64,000 bases of DNA from Chitinophaga sp. S165 (GCF_003182155.1 NZ_QGTG01000013.1:1-64000), one strand, 5' to 3'. Positions 9,167-18,502 are shown, numbered from the stretch's first letter. Translations and numbers: made by a program. Notes: generated from the sequence alone by a model not told the origin.

Positions 9167-10738
9167 ATGAAGAGATGTTTACTCATATTATGTTTTCTGG
9201 TTCTTTCTATAAACATTATAGCTCAGAATGCGGCCTACATCCCTCCCGATGGAAAGGTGTGGAGCTTTGGTAATGTTGCGTTTTTCGGAGATGTTACCAA
9301 TGATGGTATGCTGGGATCCAGTCCTGCATCCGTACTTTATTTTCTCGGCAGGCAGTGGACGAATAGTTATACTGCATTGCTATCTGATGAAAGTCCTTCC
9401 GGCCTTAAAGGTACCGGGGGAACTTTTCGTTTTATAAATAATAGCAGTCAGCAGATCATCGCCGGCGGTTATAACGTCGCTACTAAAACAGGCGCCAGTT
9501 TTCCCAATCTGGAAGTCAACAATCCGAACGGCATTGTGCTTGCAGATCTGCACGACCTGCACATAAGAAATACACTACAGTTAACCAACGGTCATGTTTT
9601 CCTGAATGGATGGAACCTGATGGTTGGGGCTGATAATCCGGGCTCTATTACAGGGTATAGTGATCAACGTTTCATTGTTACCGGAACAGAAACAGCAGGT
9701 GGTTTCCTTTATCGTGCAAAACTGGATAGAAATGCCGGACAGGTAGTATTCCCTGTAGGGACGAGCGCTACGAACTACGCACCTGCCGGTGTACGTTATG
9801 AAGGCGCTCCGGAAGATTTTAAGGCAAGAGTTTTTGATAGTGTATATCTGAACGCTATTAGCGGTAGGATACTTTACGACAGTGTGGTATTTAAAACCTG
9901 GAATCTGGGACAAGAAGGGCATGGTACGGGGCTGACAAGCGTAACATTGCAGCACATGAATGCTGATGAAGCACCGGAATATACTGTAAATCGTGAAAGC
10001 AGTTATATAAGCCGTTTTTTCCCTGGTGATGGTTGGGAATTACGCAAAGCTGTGAATGATGGAATGGCGCCAGGTACCTTAACGACGCAGCCTATGCAGC
10101 AGGAGGCTACCATGCACTCCCGTGGTACTGCGGGTATCGGTACGAACATTTACTATGCTAAGCTTACCTCTCTGTCATATAGTTATCTGCCGGCAGATAT
10201 TATTCATTTTAATGCCTATCGCATAAGTTATTCATTGGTGGACCTGGTGTGGACTACCAATCGTGAAACCAACAATGCTGTATTTGAAATAGAACGGATG
10301 CTGGATAACGAAACTGCATTTAAGAAGATCGCTACAGTGGCTACAAAAGCGCCTCGCGGTTATAGCACAACAAGGCTTGATTATTACTATCAGGATACAA
10401 ATGACTATGACGGATGGAGCTATTATCGTATTAAAGCAGTATCAACTACCGGAAAATATGTATACACAGACGTTAGAGAAGTCGGACCGCTGGTGCAGGC
10501 TACTGTGTTCCCGAATCCGAACTACGGCGACTTTAAAGTAACTGTCAGAGGTATTAAGGCACCACTGATCGTACAGGTATTTGATACATGGGGACAACAG
10601 GTCCGCAGGATGGAAATGATAGGCCAGAGTGAGGTACGGATCAAAGATATGCCTACGGGTACTTACTTCCTGGTCCTGACACATAAAGAGACGAAGAAAC
10701 AGGCATATGTCTGCAAAGTGATCGTAATAGATCATTGA
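9167..10738 (+). CDS. T9SS type A sorting-domain surface protein
   Basis: The 523-residue protein begins with a signal peptide (about 1-19, ending IIAQ). The central part is beta-rich with no enzyme motif I recognise. Residues about 350-440 look like a fibronectin-type or Ig-like region (a DLVWTTNRETNNAVFEIER-like segment). The last 80 residues form a type A sorting domain starting ATVFPNPNYGDFKV near 445, with VFDTWGQQV, DMPTGTYFLVL and a short final strand. Such domains direct passage through the type IX secretion system and anchoring at the surface. The gene lies between two related fibre-like genes and probably belongs to the same surface structure. An inverted repeat TTAGT/ACTAA lies upstream near 9108-9122. 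Confidence 0.85.
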   Translation: MKRCLLILCFLVLSINIIAQNAAYIPPDGKVWSFGNVAFFGDVTNDGMLGSSPASVLYFLGRQWTNSYTALLSDESPSGLKGTGGTFRFINNSSQQIIAGGYNVATKTGASFPNLEVNNPNGIVLADLHDLHIRNTLQLTNGHVFLNGWNLMVGADNPGSITGYSDQRFIVTGTETAGGFLYRAKLDRNAGQVVFPVGTSATNYAPAGVRYEGAPEDFKARVFDSVYLNAISGRILYDSVVFKTWNLGQEGHGTGLTSVTLQHMNADEAPEYTVNRESSYISRFFPGDGWELRKAVNDGMAPGTLTTQPMQQEATMHSRGTAGIGTNIYYAKLTSLSYSYLPADIIHFNAYRISYSLVDLVWTTNRETNNAVFEIERMLDNETAFKKIATVATKAPRGYSTTRLDYYYQDTNDYDGWSYYRIKAVSTTGKYVYTDVREVGPLVQATVFPNPNYGDFKVTVRGIKAPLIVQVFDTWGQQVRRMEMIGQSEVRIKDMPTGTYFLVLTHKETKKQAYVCKVIVIDH

Positions 10739-10781
10739 TACTATGATTAATCTGTTTGAAAAGATATCGCATGAAACATTG

Positions 10782-10827
10782 AGGAATGTACACTGGTAAT
10801 GTTACCTGTGTACTTCCTGTTTGATTT
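10782..10827 (+). terminator. Terminator-like hairpin after the T9SS gene
   Basis: AGGAATGTACACTGG pairs imperfectly with CCTGTGTACTTCCT across a short loop (10782-10818), followed by GTTTGATTTTT. The next gene starts only 19 bases later. Confidence 0.6.
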
Positions 10828-10845
10828 TTGAAATCGTTCAGAATT

Positions 10846-12195
10846 ATGAAGAAGCTATTAGTACTATTATTGCTTTCGGTAACTACATCTACTTACGCGC
10901 AGCAGTTGAAGCTGGGAAGTAATCCCAGTGTGATAAGGAAATCTGCATTGCTGGAGTTGGAAAGTAGTTCACAAGGATTGTTACTGCCGCGTATCAGCGA
11001 TACTACATCGGCGACAATAAAAAGTTCTCCCGACGGCATGCTGATCTACCTTCCAGGCAATAACAACATGGCGGTACGTTCACAGGGAAAATGGCTGATC
11101 CCGGGTACAGGTGGAAGTTCCGCTTTCACATTGACAGGAGATGTAACCGGGACCGGAACTGGTACAGTTGCCAGCACCATCAGTAATCAGGCGGTGACCT
11201 TCGCAAAAATGCAGAATATCAACACACAGAAACTACTTGGAAGATTTGCGGCAGGAGCAGGAAGCACACAGGAAGTAGGTCTGGACAATAGTCTTAAACT
11301 GAATACCGGTGGTACATTGTATGCAGATAGCGCCCTTGCTATCTGGAATGCTGCTAAGCTGGTAGGTTTGAGGGTATCAGGAAAAACACCTGCAAGTGGT
11401 GAAGTACTGAAATGGAATGGTACTGCATGGGAATCAAATACGGATAATGATGGTGGTGCTACATACGGAACGCTGGCCAGTAATGATGTTGGTACCGCAG
11501 ATGTTGCAGGATCTACTACCCGCATGAAAATATGGGCAAGTCCTGTAACCGGAGTGGTGACCAATGGCCCGGCTGGGGCAACTGCACACGCCTGGAGCGT
11601 AATGGCCTTTAAAGGAAATAACGGTGGCTTTACTACACAGTTGTACTTCGACAAGAACACGCTGGCATTAAAAGAGTGGACTGGTATTACAGCTCCACTG
11701 GGTACGACAGCCATCAATGGTTGGTACAAGGCGATTATGACCAATGGAAATACCAACATTACCAATGGATCGATCATCTTCGGTAACATTACCAGCGACG
11801 CTTCGACTGAAGTAGGGCAGGACAACACTAATTTCTTCTGGGATAATGGGAACAAACGGTTAGGGATTAAGACAAATACGCCTACATCCACATTGGTGTC
11901 TAATGGCAGTTTCAGTCTGCCCATCCGCACTTTTAATGGTAACACAACATTAACAGAAAATGACTATACCGTTGTGAAAAGCGGCACCGGAAATTATACG
12001 GTGACGTTGCCTGATGCTGATGATTGTCTTGGGAGGATATATGTGATAAAAAAGCCTGTCAACGGTTCGCTTACAATTAATTCAAACGGTGGCCAGATCG
12101 ATGGGGCAAACAATCGGTCAGAGAATAGCGCGTCAAGGTTTTCATATACCATTCAATCAGATGGGAATAATTGGTGGATCATTTCAGGGTTGTAA
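10846..12195 (+). CDS. Exported tail-fibre-like surface protein, paralogue of the 7110 gene
   Basis: A protein of 449 residues from the ATG at 10846. An in-frame ATG six codons earlier (10828) would put extra residues before a standard signal peptide (MKKLLVLLLLSV, ending TYAQQ). The N-terminal module (KLGSNPSVIRKSALLELES, then QGLLLPRI) and the C-terminal module (GRIYVIKK, then SDGNNWWIISGL) match the 7110 protein. The middle differs: it has AFTLTGDVTGTGTGTVAST and GEVLKWNGTAWE, phrases typical of tail-fibre-like Bacteroidota proteins, and lacks the long repeat shaft. It probably forms part of the same appendage or adhesin set. The role is inferred from architecture only. Confidence 0.75.
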   Translation: MKKLLVLLLLSVTTSTYAQQLKLGSNPSVIRKSALLELESSSQGLLLPRISDTTSATIKSSPDGMLIYLPGNNNMAVRSQGKWLIPGTGGSSAFTLTGDVTGTGTGTVASTISNQAVTFAKMQNINTQKLLGRFAAGAGSTQEVGLDNSLKLNTGGTLYADSALAIWNAAKLVGLRVSGKTPASGEVLKWNGTAWESNTDNDGGATYGTLASNDVGTADVAGSTTRMKIWASPVTGVVTNGPAGATAHAWSVMAFKGNNGGFTTQLYFDKNTLALKEWTGITAPLGTTAINGWYKAIMTNGNTNITNGSIIFGNITSDASTEVGQDNTNFFWDNGNKRLGIKTNTPTSTLVSNGSFSLPIRTFNGNTTLTENDYTVVKSGTGNYTVTLPDADDCLGRIYVIKKPVNGSLTINSNGGQIDGANNRSENSASRFSYTIQSDGNNWWIISGL

Positions 12196-12224
12196 CAGGT
12201 ATCCTGTTTCATTTTTCCATTTTT
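12194..12224 (+). terminator. Weak terminator overlapping the stop codon
   Basis: AACAGG (12194-12199) pairs with CCTGTT (12203-12208) around a 3-base loop, followed by TCATTTTTCC. The short stem makes this tentative. Confidence 0.4.
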
Positions 12225-12275
12225 CCTTTAACTTTACACCGTCTATTCCTAACACAGCTATTTAATTAAAGGGTT

Positions 12276-12965
12276 TTGAAAAAAATAATTATTACGATAG
12301 ATGGTTACTCTTCATGTGGAAAGAGCACGCTGGCCAGACAATTGGCTGCGCAGCTGGACTATGTGTATATTGATAGCGGAGCAATGTATCGTGCAATAAC
12401 GCTGTATTTTATTCAAAACCGGGTGGACTGGGCTGATCATGATGCGGTAAAGGCCGCACTGCGTGATATTCATCTGGAATTCGAATTCAATCCAATGAGT
12501 CAGGTGTCTGAAATAACGCTGAACGGCGAGAATGTAGAACACCTGATCCGGGAAATGCTGGTAGCTGAAAAAGTAAGCGAAGTAGCTGCTGTAAAAGAGG
12601 TGCGTGAATTTGCTGTAGCGCAGCAACAGAAAATGGGCACCAGAAAAGGGATTGTAATGGATGGCCGTGATATTGGTACCACTGTATTCCCCCATGCCGA
12701 ATTGAAGATCTTTATGACTGCGGATACTTCTATCCGTGTAGAACGCAGGTTTAAGGAACTCTATGCCAAAAACAAGAATATCAGCATTCATGAGATCAAA
12801 GAAAACCTGGAGCTGAGAGACTATATAGATACCAATCGTGAAATCAGCCCTTTACGGAAGGCTGAAGATGCTATCATCCTGGACAACAGTCAGTTAACAC
12901 AGGATGAGCAGTTGAAACTGGTCATGCAATGGGTAGACGATGCTGTACTGGTGCAATCTTCCTGA
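12276..12965 (+). CDS. cmk: Cytidylate kinase
   Basis: Cmk phosphorylates CMP and dCMP with ATP in pyrimidine nucleotide recycling. The protein is 229 residues, the usual length, with P-loop GYSSCGKST at 10-18, the YIDSGAMYRAIT nucleotide-binding segment near 31-42, and the MDGRDIGTTVFP motif near 129-140. The start is TTG at 12276: translation from there gives the canonical MKKIIITIDG opening, and no in-frame ATG lies between it and the P-loop. A -7-like TAACTTTA lies at 12229-12236. In many bacteria cmk, ispH and rpsA are near neighbours. Here a candidate RNA and a two-component pair lie between cmk and ispH. Confidence 0.95.
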   Translation: MKKIIITIDGYSSCGKSTLARQLAAQLDYVYIDSGAMYRAITLYFIQNRVDWADHDAVKAALRDIHLEFEFNPMSQVSEITLNGENVEHLIREMLVAEKVSEVAAVKEVREFAVAQQQKMGTRKGIVMDGRDIGTTVFPHAELKIFMTADTSIRVERRFKELYAKNKNISIHEIKENLELRDYIDTNREISPLRKAEDAIILDNSQLTQDEQLKLVMQWVDDAVLVQSS

Positions 12966-12994
12966 ATTTATTTTTAGTTTTAAGAAAACCTTTT

Positions 12995-13002
12995 TAAATT
13001 TG
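12995..13002 (+). promoter_or_regulatory. -7 box of the candidate RNA at 13009
   Basis: TAAATTTG is a full match to TAnnTTTG. No clear TTG lies 19-21 bases upstream (closest is TTAG near 12975-12977), so the promoter is only half supported. Confidence 0.45.
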
Positions 13003-13008
13003 TTATGT

Positions 13009-13368
13009 TCCTGGTGCAAGCCAGGGAGAAACCCATTGGTAATTTTCCACATCCTCTAGAATTTCCTGCAATTTATTGTATTGTGTTGACCGGTTCATAC
13101 AGTGCGCCGGGTACTAATATATTATTCCCAACGTGGTCAAGAGAAGTCATAAGAGATCAGCAATGATCCCTTTATAACTATATCCAAAGACCTGTTGCTA
13201 TTAACCGTTTCGAATTTAATAACTACATATATATCCAGGCTTTGTGGGCTGATATTTATTAAACTTAATGTGGTGCAGGGCGGGGATGCCTGCCTTGTTC
13301 CATATTTTCAGTAGGTGTATTCGGTTAATAGGAAGAAGGGGCGAATTCTTTCGCCCTTTCGCTTTTTT
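13009..13368 (+). ncRNA. Candidate structured RNA or long leader before the kinase gene
   Basis: The region has a -7 box at its left and a very strong terminator at its right (13335-13368), but no convincing gene. Several paired elements are visible: CCTGG/CCAGG (13010-13014 with 13021-13025), TTGACC/GGTCAA (13086-13091 with 13135-13140) and GATCA/TGATC (13154-13158 with 13163-13167). A long-range perfect 10-bp stem CTATTAACCG/CGGTTAATAG (13198-13207 with 13322-13331) encloses GCAGG/CCTGC (13275-13279 with 13289-13293). I could not match it to tmRNA, RNase P, SRP or a known riboswitch. It could be a stand-alone RNA or an attenuated leader of the gene at 13399. Confidence 0.45.
13335..13368 (+). 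terminator. Strong terminator upstream of the kinase gene
   Basis: An 11-bp stem (13335-13345 with 13350-13360, one G-T pair) closes a TTCT loop and is followed by GCTTTTTT. It ends 30 bases before the start codon at 13399, so it must terminate an upstream transcript or act as an attenuator. Confidence 0.85.
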
Positions 13369-13398
13369 AATTAACTTGTGGTATTACCTGGCTGATGC

Positions 13399-15351
13399 AT
13401 GTTTAAAGGCTATTTCTATCTACTTTTCGTGCTTTTGTTGGTAAAGGGGAACAATATACTGGCACAGGACTCCGCGCTCGTATTCAGGACACTGGATTCT
13501 GCGAGAAAACTTCCGGCCGATACCAGTAGAGTAAACTGGCTCGTAAGTAAAGGCAAGTTGCTGGGAAGATACTTTGACAAACGTGGGACAGAAAACCTCT
13601 TTTTCCAGGAAGCAATAACCCTCGCTCAGCGTATTAAATATACGCGTGGGCTTTTTGACGCGTACAATGAAACCGGAAATTCCAAAAGGAATAAATCCGA
13701 ATACCTTCTCGCAGCTGATTATCATCAAAAAGCTATCAAATATGCAGAGGATGCCAGGAACGATCTATGGCTCTGCATCGCCCTGAACAATACCGGCGTA
13801 GATTACCGCAGAATGGACGATCAGCTGGAAAAAGCATTTGATTATCATTTCAGGGCTTTACAACTTGCTGAAAAGATCAATGACATCCGCAATATTTGTA
13901 TCGCTATCAACAGCATTGGCAATATTAAACTCTCCACCGAAAAATATGCAGAAGCCATCAATCACTTCGAGAAGGCCCTGGAACTTGAAAAACAAAGTAA
14001 GAACCAGCTTGGCGTAGCTATTAATCTAGGTAACATAGGCTATGGATATCAGGGGCTGGGGAAACTTGACCTCGCTATTGATTACTATAAGAAATCGCTG
14101 GCAGTGAATCAGCAGCTAAATAACAGCATCGGGCTCGCCATTTGTTATAATTCCCTCGGATCTGCTTACAAGGAGAAAAAGGACTACGCCCGCGCACATG
14201 AGTATCTGAATAAGGCGCTGGAAGTGAACGATAACGTAGATGACAAAGTGCATGTGGCAGAAAGTTACCTGAACATTGGTAAACTGTGGAGCCTGCAGGG
14301 GAACCATGAAGAGGCAAACAAATACTTCCAGGAATCAATTGGTCTTAGTCTGATATGGCGTTTCAAATACCTGTTAATGGAAGCCTATAAGGCTATGGCC
14401 GACGATTATAAAGCCCGTGGAGATTTTAAACGTTCCCTTGAGGCTATGGACAGATCACTGGTTTATAAGGATAGTCTGCTGGAAGAACAGTCATCACTGG
14501 CATGGGCGCAAACACAGGCTATCTATGAAGTAGACCGTAAAGACAATCAGATCAAGCTGTTGGAACATGATAAACAGATGAGTGAGTTACGGACCAAACG
14601 TAACGTAGTATATACCCTTTCCATGGCAGGGTTCGTACTTATGGTAGCGATAGGAGGGTTCTTTTATATCCGGCACAGGAACCTCGAAACGAATAAGCAG
14701 ACCTTACAGCTGGAGTTGCGCTCATTGCGTGCACAGATGAATCCTCACTTTATTTTCAACTCTTTAAGTTCTATTCACCGGTTCATCTGGAGCAATAACC
14801 AGGAAGAGGCTTCAGACTATCTGACGAAATTTTCCCGGTTAATGCGAATGATCCTTGATAATACGCAGTACACCTTCATATCTTTGAATAAGGAACTGGA
14901 GTCTTTACGCCTGTATGTAGATCTTGAAAAGTTGCGTTGTAATGATGTATTCGATTACCAGATCATCGTAGCAGAAGATATTAACGAGGAAGAAGTCATG
15001 ATCCCGCCGATGATAGTTCAACCATATGTAGAAAATGCTATCTGGCATGGCCTGGTACATAAGTCCGGGAAGGGATTATTAGAAATAGCCGTTTCTTTGA
15101 AAGGGAAAACCCTGACCTGTACAGTAACGGATAATGGAATAGGACGTAAAAAAGCCGTAGAAATAAAGGAGAAAAAGGGACAGACCCATCGCTCAATGGG
15201 TATGAAAGTAACGGAAGGAAGGATAGACCTGATCAGGAAGATCAATAATACCAAGGAAGCGGATGTAAACATAACCGACCTGGAAGATGAAGCAGGGAAA
15301 GCAATAGGTACACAGGTGAAACTCATCTTACCGGTAGAATTCATATTTTAA
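13399..15351 (+). CDS. TPR-containing LytS-type sensor histidine kinase
   Basis: A 650-residue sensor with a signal peptide (MFKGYFYLLFVLLLVKG, ending near ILAQ). A periplasmic TPR array spans about 70-360, with repeats such as NNTGVDYRRMDD and YNSLGSAYKEKKDYARAHEYL. One membrane segment lies near 408-428, then a short coiled coil and a His_kinase domain. The phospho-acceptor is His450 in QMNPHFIFNSL, and the ATP-binding N-box reads IVQPYVENAIWHGL. The response-regulator gene begins 19 bases downstream, so they form a cognate pair. The TPRs suggest it senses a protein or peptide partner, which is inference. An unusual terminator sits just upstream. Confidence 0.92.
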   Translation: MFKGYFYLLFVLLLVKGNNILAQDSALVFRTLDSARKLPADTSRVNWLVSKGKLLGRYFDKRGTENLFFQEAITLAQRIKYTRGLFDAYNETGNSKRNKSEYLLAADYHQKAIKYAEDARNDLWLCIALNNTGVDYRRMDDQLEKAFDYHFRALQLAEKINDIRNICIAINSIGNIKLSTEKYAEAINHFEKALELEKQSKNQLGVAINLGNIGYGYQGLGKLDLAIDYYKKSLAVNQQLNNSIGLAICYNSLGSAYKEKKDYARAHEYLNKALEVNDNVDDKVHVAESYLNIGKLWSLQGNHEEANKYFQESIGLSLIWRFKYLLMEAYKAMADDYKARGDFKRSLEAMDRSLVYKDSLLEEQSSLAWAQTQAIYEVDRKDNQIKLLEHDKQMSELRTKRNVVYTLSMAGFVLMVAIGGFFYIRHRNLETNKQTLQLELRSLRAQMNPHFIFNSLSSIHRFIWSNNQEEASDYLTKFSRLMRMILDNTQYTFISLNKELESLRLYVDLEKLRCNDVFDYQIIVAEDINEEEVMIPPMIVQPYVENAIWHGLVHKSGKGLLEIAVSLKGKTLTCTVTDNGIGRKKAVEIKEKKGQTHRSMGMKVTEGRIDLIRKINNTKEADVNITDLEDEAGKAIGTQVKLILPVEFIF

Positions 15352-15370
15352 AAAAACCTACAAAGACAGC

Positions 15371-16132
15371 ATGAGCGAAATTAAAGCAATCATCGTTGAT
15401 GATGAGCAGCACTGTATAGATGCTCTTCAGACAATGCTTCAGAAAAAATGTCCTGAAGTAACCGTACTGGGAGGAGTTAATAGCGTAAAGGAAGCGAAAG
15501 ACCTGATTACCGAACTACAGCCGGACGTAGTTTTCCTTGACGTTGAAATGCCTCATCAGAACGGTTTTGAATTGCTGAAACTGTTTGATAAGATCACGTT
15601 TGATGTAATATTCACTACAGCCTACGAGCAATACGCATTGAAGGCCATTAAGTTCAATGCATTGGACTACCTGTTGAAGCCGTTCAGCATAAAAGAACTA
15701 CAGGATGCTGTGCAAAAATGTGTTAGCCGCCGCAACGGACAAACAGAGAATTCTACTTCGCCATTAGAAGTGTTTTTGCAGAATATGAAGACACTGCACC
15801 AGACACATAAAAAGATAGCACTGCCTACTATTAACGGATTGGTATTTATGCCTGTACAGAATATTGTTCGTTGTGAATCTACAGGGAATTATACCCGTAT
15901 TTTTTTTACGGATAAAAAGAACCTGATGGTCTCAAGGCCATTGAAGGAATTCGAGGAGTTACTGACTGATGTGGATTTTTTCAGGGTCCATAATTCGCAT
16001 TTAATTAATCTACAGCAGATGCAGTCATACATACAGGGTGAAGGCGGATTTGCACTGATGAGCGATGGAACGCAGGTTGAGATTTCCCGTAGGCGGAAAG
16101 CCGATTTCCTAAAAAAGGCGATGCAGTTCTAA
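15371..16132 (+). CDS. LytTR-family response regulator
   Basis: The 253-residue protein has an N-terminal receiver with acidic pocket DDEQ (11-14), phospho-acceptor Asp57 in VVFLDVEMP and a KPFS loop. The C-terminal LytTR DNA-binding domain (about 145-250) carries IVRCESTGNYTRIFF and FFRVHNSHLINL. It is the partner of the kinase immediately upstream and probably binds direct repeats in target promoters. Its targets cannot be read from this window. Confidence 0.94.
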   Translation: MSEIKAIIVDDEQHCIDALQTMLQKKCPEVTVLGGVNSVKEAKDLITELQPDVVFLDVEMPHQNGFELLKLFDKITFDVIFTTAYEQYALKAIKFNALDYLLKPFSIKELQDAVQKCVSRRNGQTENSTSPLEVFLQNMKTLHQTHKKIALPTINGLVFMPVQNIVRCESTGNYTRIFFTDKKNLMVSRPLKEFEELLTDVDFFRVHNSHLINLQQMQSYIQGEGGFALMSDGTQVEISRRRKADFLKKAMQF

Positions 16133-16294
16133 CCAAATTTAATCTGTTTTACGCCACTTACAGGAAATAGACCACCGGATAATAAGTCTCTATTGCACGC
16201 TTATGCGCTAACAGCTAATTTTGGTTCAGGTTTAAACTAATTACGATATAAAATTTTTTTTCTCTGCATTACTAGCATTGATTAGCCCCAAAGA

Positions 16295-16322
16295 AAAAAG
16301 ACACCAACTGGTGTCTTTTTTG
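16295..16322. terminator. Bidirectional terminator between the regulator and ispH
   Basis: AAAAAGACACC (16295-16305) and GGTGTCTTTTT (16310-16320) form an 11-bp stem with loop AACT. A-run and T-run flanks let it work on both strands between the convergent genes. Confidence 0.9.
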
Positions 16323-16352
16323 CTTTTATAATATCTTCCGATAAGTTCAGTC

Positions 16353-17579
16353 TCAGGCAAAGGTCGCCGCTACTTCTTCCATCTTATATTCCAGGTCGTA
16401 GAACGATAACAGTTTTCTGATCACCGCTTCCACCAGAGCATCCGGGCAGGATGCGCCGCTTGTCAGCAGGATCGTCACAGGTTCATTTGCCGGCAGGAAG
16501 GAAAGGCTGTGCAGTTCCTGTTTGTGATGGAAATCCCAGTGATGGATTTCGGTGGCTGCTATCAGCTTTTCTTCCGAGGAGATAAAGTAGGTAGGCAGTT
16601 TTACTTCTAATAATTCCACGAGGTGAGACGTATTAGAGCTGTTATAGCCGCCCACTACAATGGCGAGGTCAGCTTCTTCCTGCAACAGGCCGGTTACGGC
16701 GCTTTGATTGTCGTTCGTGGCATAACAAAGCGTGTCGCGGGTATCGGCAAAATGTTCGCCTGTATTTTCAGGACTAAGTGCATACCTGTCCATGATCACG
16801 TTTTTGATATAATCGGCGATAGCCTGAGTTTCGGTGGCCAGCATCGTAGTCTGGTTTACAACACCAACGCGCTGGAGGTCTTTTGTTACATCAAAGCCTT
16901 CAGAGTATTGCCCTTTGAACAGGGTATAAAACTCGTCAGCCTGTCTTTCACCGGTAATAAAGGTCGCCAGCACCCGGGCTTCTTCCATGTCTTTTACCAC
17001 TACGGTAGGCGTATTGCTACGGCTATGGGAAAAGGTGGCGCGGGTTTCTTCATGTCCGGGTTTACCATGTACGATCACGGTATAGGACTGCTGTCCTATC
17101 TGCTCTGCCTTGTTCCATACTCTTTCCACGAAAGGGCAGGTAGTGTTGTATTGAAGGGGGGCGATGCCCAGTGAGCTCAGTTTGGCTTCTATTTCCAGGG
17201 TGGTACCAAAGGCAGGAATGATGACGATGTCTTCCGGGGTCAATTCTTCCCATGGAACCAGCTGTTTGCCGGCAGTATCCATGAGGAATTGCACGCCTTT
17301 CGCCAACAGGTCGTTATTCACATGCGGATTATGGATCATTTCACTTAACAGGAAGATCCTTTTGCCAGGATTCTCTTCTACTGTTTTAAATGCGATCTCG
17401 ATCGCATTTTCCACTCCGAAGCAAAAGCCGAAGTGGCGGGCCAGCAATATCTTTAAAGGACCAAAATCCAGGACTGTCGGTGTAAAATCCTTCTTCATGC
17501 GGTCCTGCTGCTTACGGCGGTTTTTGATGGCCGTGATCAGCGGACTGCGATATATAATCGGAACGTTGAATGTTTTCAT
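16353..17579 (-). CDS. ispH: 4-hydroxy-3-methylbut-2-enyl diphosphate reductase
   Basis: IspH (LytB) makes IPP and DMAPP in the last step of the MEP isoprenoid pathway, using a 4Fe-4S cluster. With the start at 17579 it has 408 residues. That is longer than the E. coli enzyme because of an N-terminal extension of about 40 residues and internal insertions, as in other Bacteroidota. The three cluster cysteines are Cys53 (HFGFCFGV), Cys148 (NTTCPFV) and Cys378 (TSGASCPD). I preferred 17579 to an upstream ATG at 17654. That frame would overlap the rhomboid gene, and TAACTTTG, a -7 box, lies at 17595-17588 on this strand just upstream of 17579. Confidence 0.95.
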   Translation of the reverse strand: MKTFNVPIIYRSPLITAIKNRRKQQDRMKKDFTPTVLDFGPLKILLARHFGFCFGVENAIEIAFKTVEENPGKRIFLLSEMIHNPHVNNDLLAKGVQFLMDTAGKQLVPWEELTPEDIVIIPAFGTTLEIEAKLSSLGIAPLQYNTTCPFVERVWNKAEQIGQQSYTVIVHGKPGHEETRATFSHSRSNTPTVVVKDMEEARVLATFITGERQADEFYTLFKGQYSEGFDVTKDLQRVGVVNQTTMLATETQAIADYIKNVIMDRYALSPENTGEHFADTRDTLCYATNDNQSAVTGLLQEEADLAIVVGGYNSSNTSHLVELLEVKLPTYFISSEEKLIAATEIHHWDFHHKQELHSLSFLPANEPVTILLTSGASCPDALVEAVIRKLLSFYDLEYKMEEVAATFA

Positions 17580-17626
17580 CTTGGCGGCAAAGTTACATAT
17601 TTTGAATGGCTGGTATACATGGCCAT

Positions 17627-18502
17627 TTATTCCTGGCTCATTTTCTTCAGCCATGCTTTTTCTTCAGGACTCAGGCTGTCTATGCCATTGTCGTTTATTT
17701 TATCGAGCAGCTGGTCCAGGCGGAGTTGTTTATTCTCTTCCTGGCTGGGTTTTACAAGCTTAAGTGGAGACTTTTTAGGTTTAAAAGAGCGTTTGGGCGC
17801 CTCTACATGCAGACGGCGGTTAAACAGCCAGATAAGTGGCTGGCAGACATCAGTACCGTTGTTCAGCAGTTTAATGTAAAGGAAACCGGTAAGCGCGCCT
17901 CCCATGTGGGCGACAATACCGCCTACATTTCCCTGTGTGAGGGAGATCAGGTCAAGTATAATAACGATCAGCGCCAGCCATTTCAGGCGGATGGAACCGA
18001 TGAAAAGCAGTCCGATCTCGTAGTTGGGCAATTTAGTAGCACAGGCAATGAGCAATGCCATTACGGAAGCGGAAGCGCCGATCATGGGAGCGTTGATACC
18101 ACCAAAAGCAAGATTGTACACCAGCAGATAGGCTATACCGCCTGCTAAACCACCTACCAGGTAAAGGGGAAGTACACGCTGATTGCCAAGAAAAGATCTG
18201 AATATATTACCAAACCAGTAAAGGTTCAGCATATTAAAGAGTATATGTAAAAATTCCAGATGTGTGAACATGTATGTCAGTAGCCCCCATGGCTTTCGGA
18301 GGAAAGCATACACATTCGCATGCAGGGAAAGATTATCAAAAAGAAAATTGGAGAGGAAGCCTGTAGTGGGTGCAATTTTTCCAATCAGGTACACAATTCC
18401 CATCACGAGGAAAACAATTACATTCCAGAAAAGAAGATGATTAATTGTATTTCCTTGTCTAAGCCAGTAGCGTATATCAGAGCTGAATGAGGTCCCGTTC
18501 AT
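17627..18502 (-). CDS. Rhomboid family intramembrane serine protease
   Basis: A 291-residue multi-pass inner-membrane protease. The core shows the HLEFLHILFNMLN segment (His and Asn of the oxyanion region), the catalytic serine motif MIGASASVMAL and the catalytic histidine in AHMGGALTGF. About six membrane helices cover residues 20-205. A basic, soluble C-terminal tail of about 80 residues follows. Substrates are not evident. It lies directly upstream of ispH on the same strand, but ispH seems to have its own -7 box. It is divergent from rpsA, with 222 bases between the two starts. Confidence 0.92.
   Translation of the reverse strand: MNGTSFSSDIRYWLRQGNTINHLLFWNVIVFLVMGIVYLIGKIAPTTGFLSNFLFDNLSLHANVYAFLRKPWGLLTYMFTHLEFLHILFNMLNLYWFGNIFRSFLGNQRVLPLYLVGGLAGGIAYLLVYNLAFGGINAPMIGASASVMALLIACATKLPNYEIGLLFIGSIRLKWLALIVIILDLISLTQGNVGGIVAHMGGALTGFLYIKLLNNGTDVCQPLIWLFNRRLHVEAPKRSFKPKKSPLKLVKPSQEENKQLRLDQLLDKINDNGIDSLSPEEKAWLKKMSQE

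Noticed and set aside
13005..13166. 53-codon ORF inside the RNA candidate
   Set aside because: Open frames of this length are expected by chance, codon use is unremarkable, and it ends inside a hairpin. It recalls no family I know.
17580..17654. Extended N-terminus of IspH
   Set aside because: It overlaps the end of the rhomboid gene and contains a -7 box.
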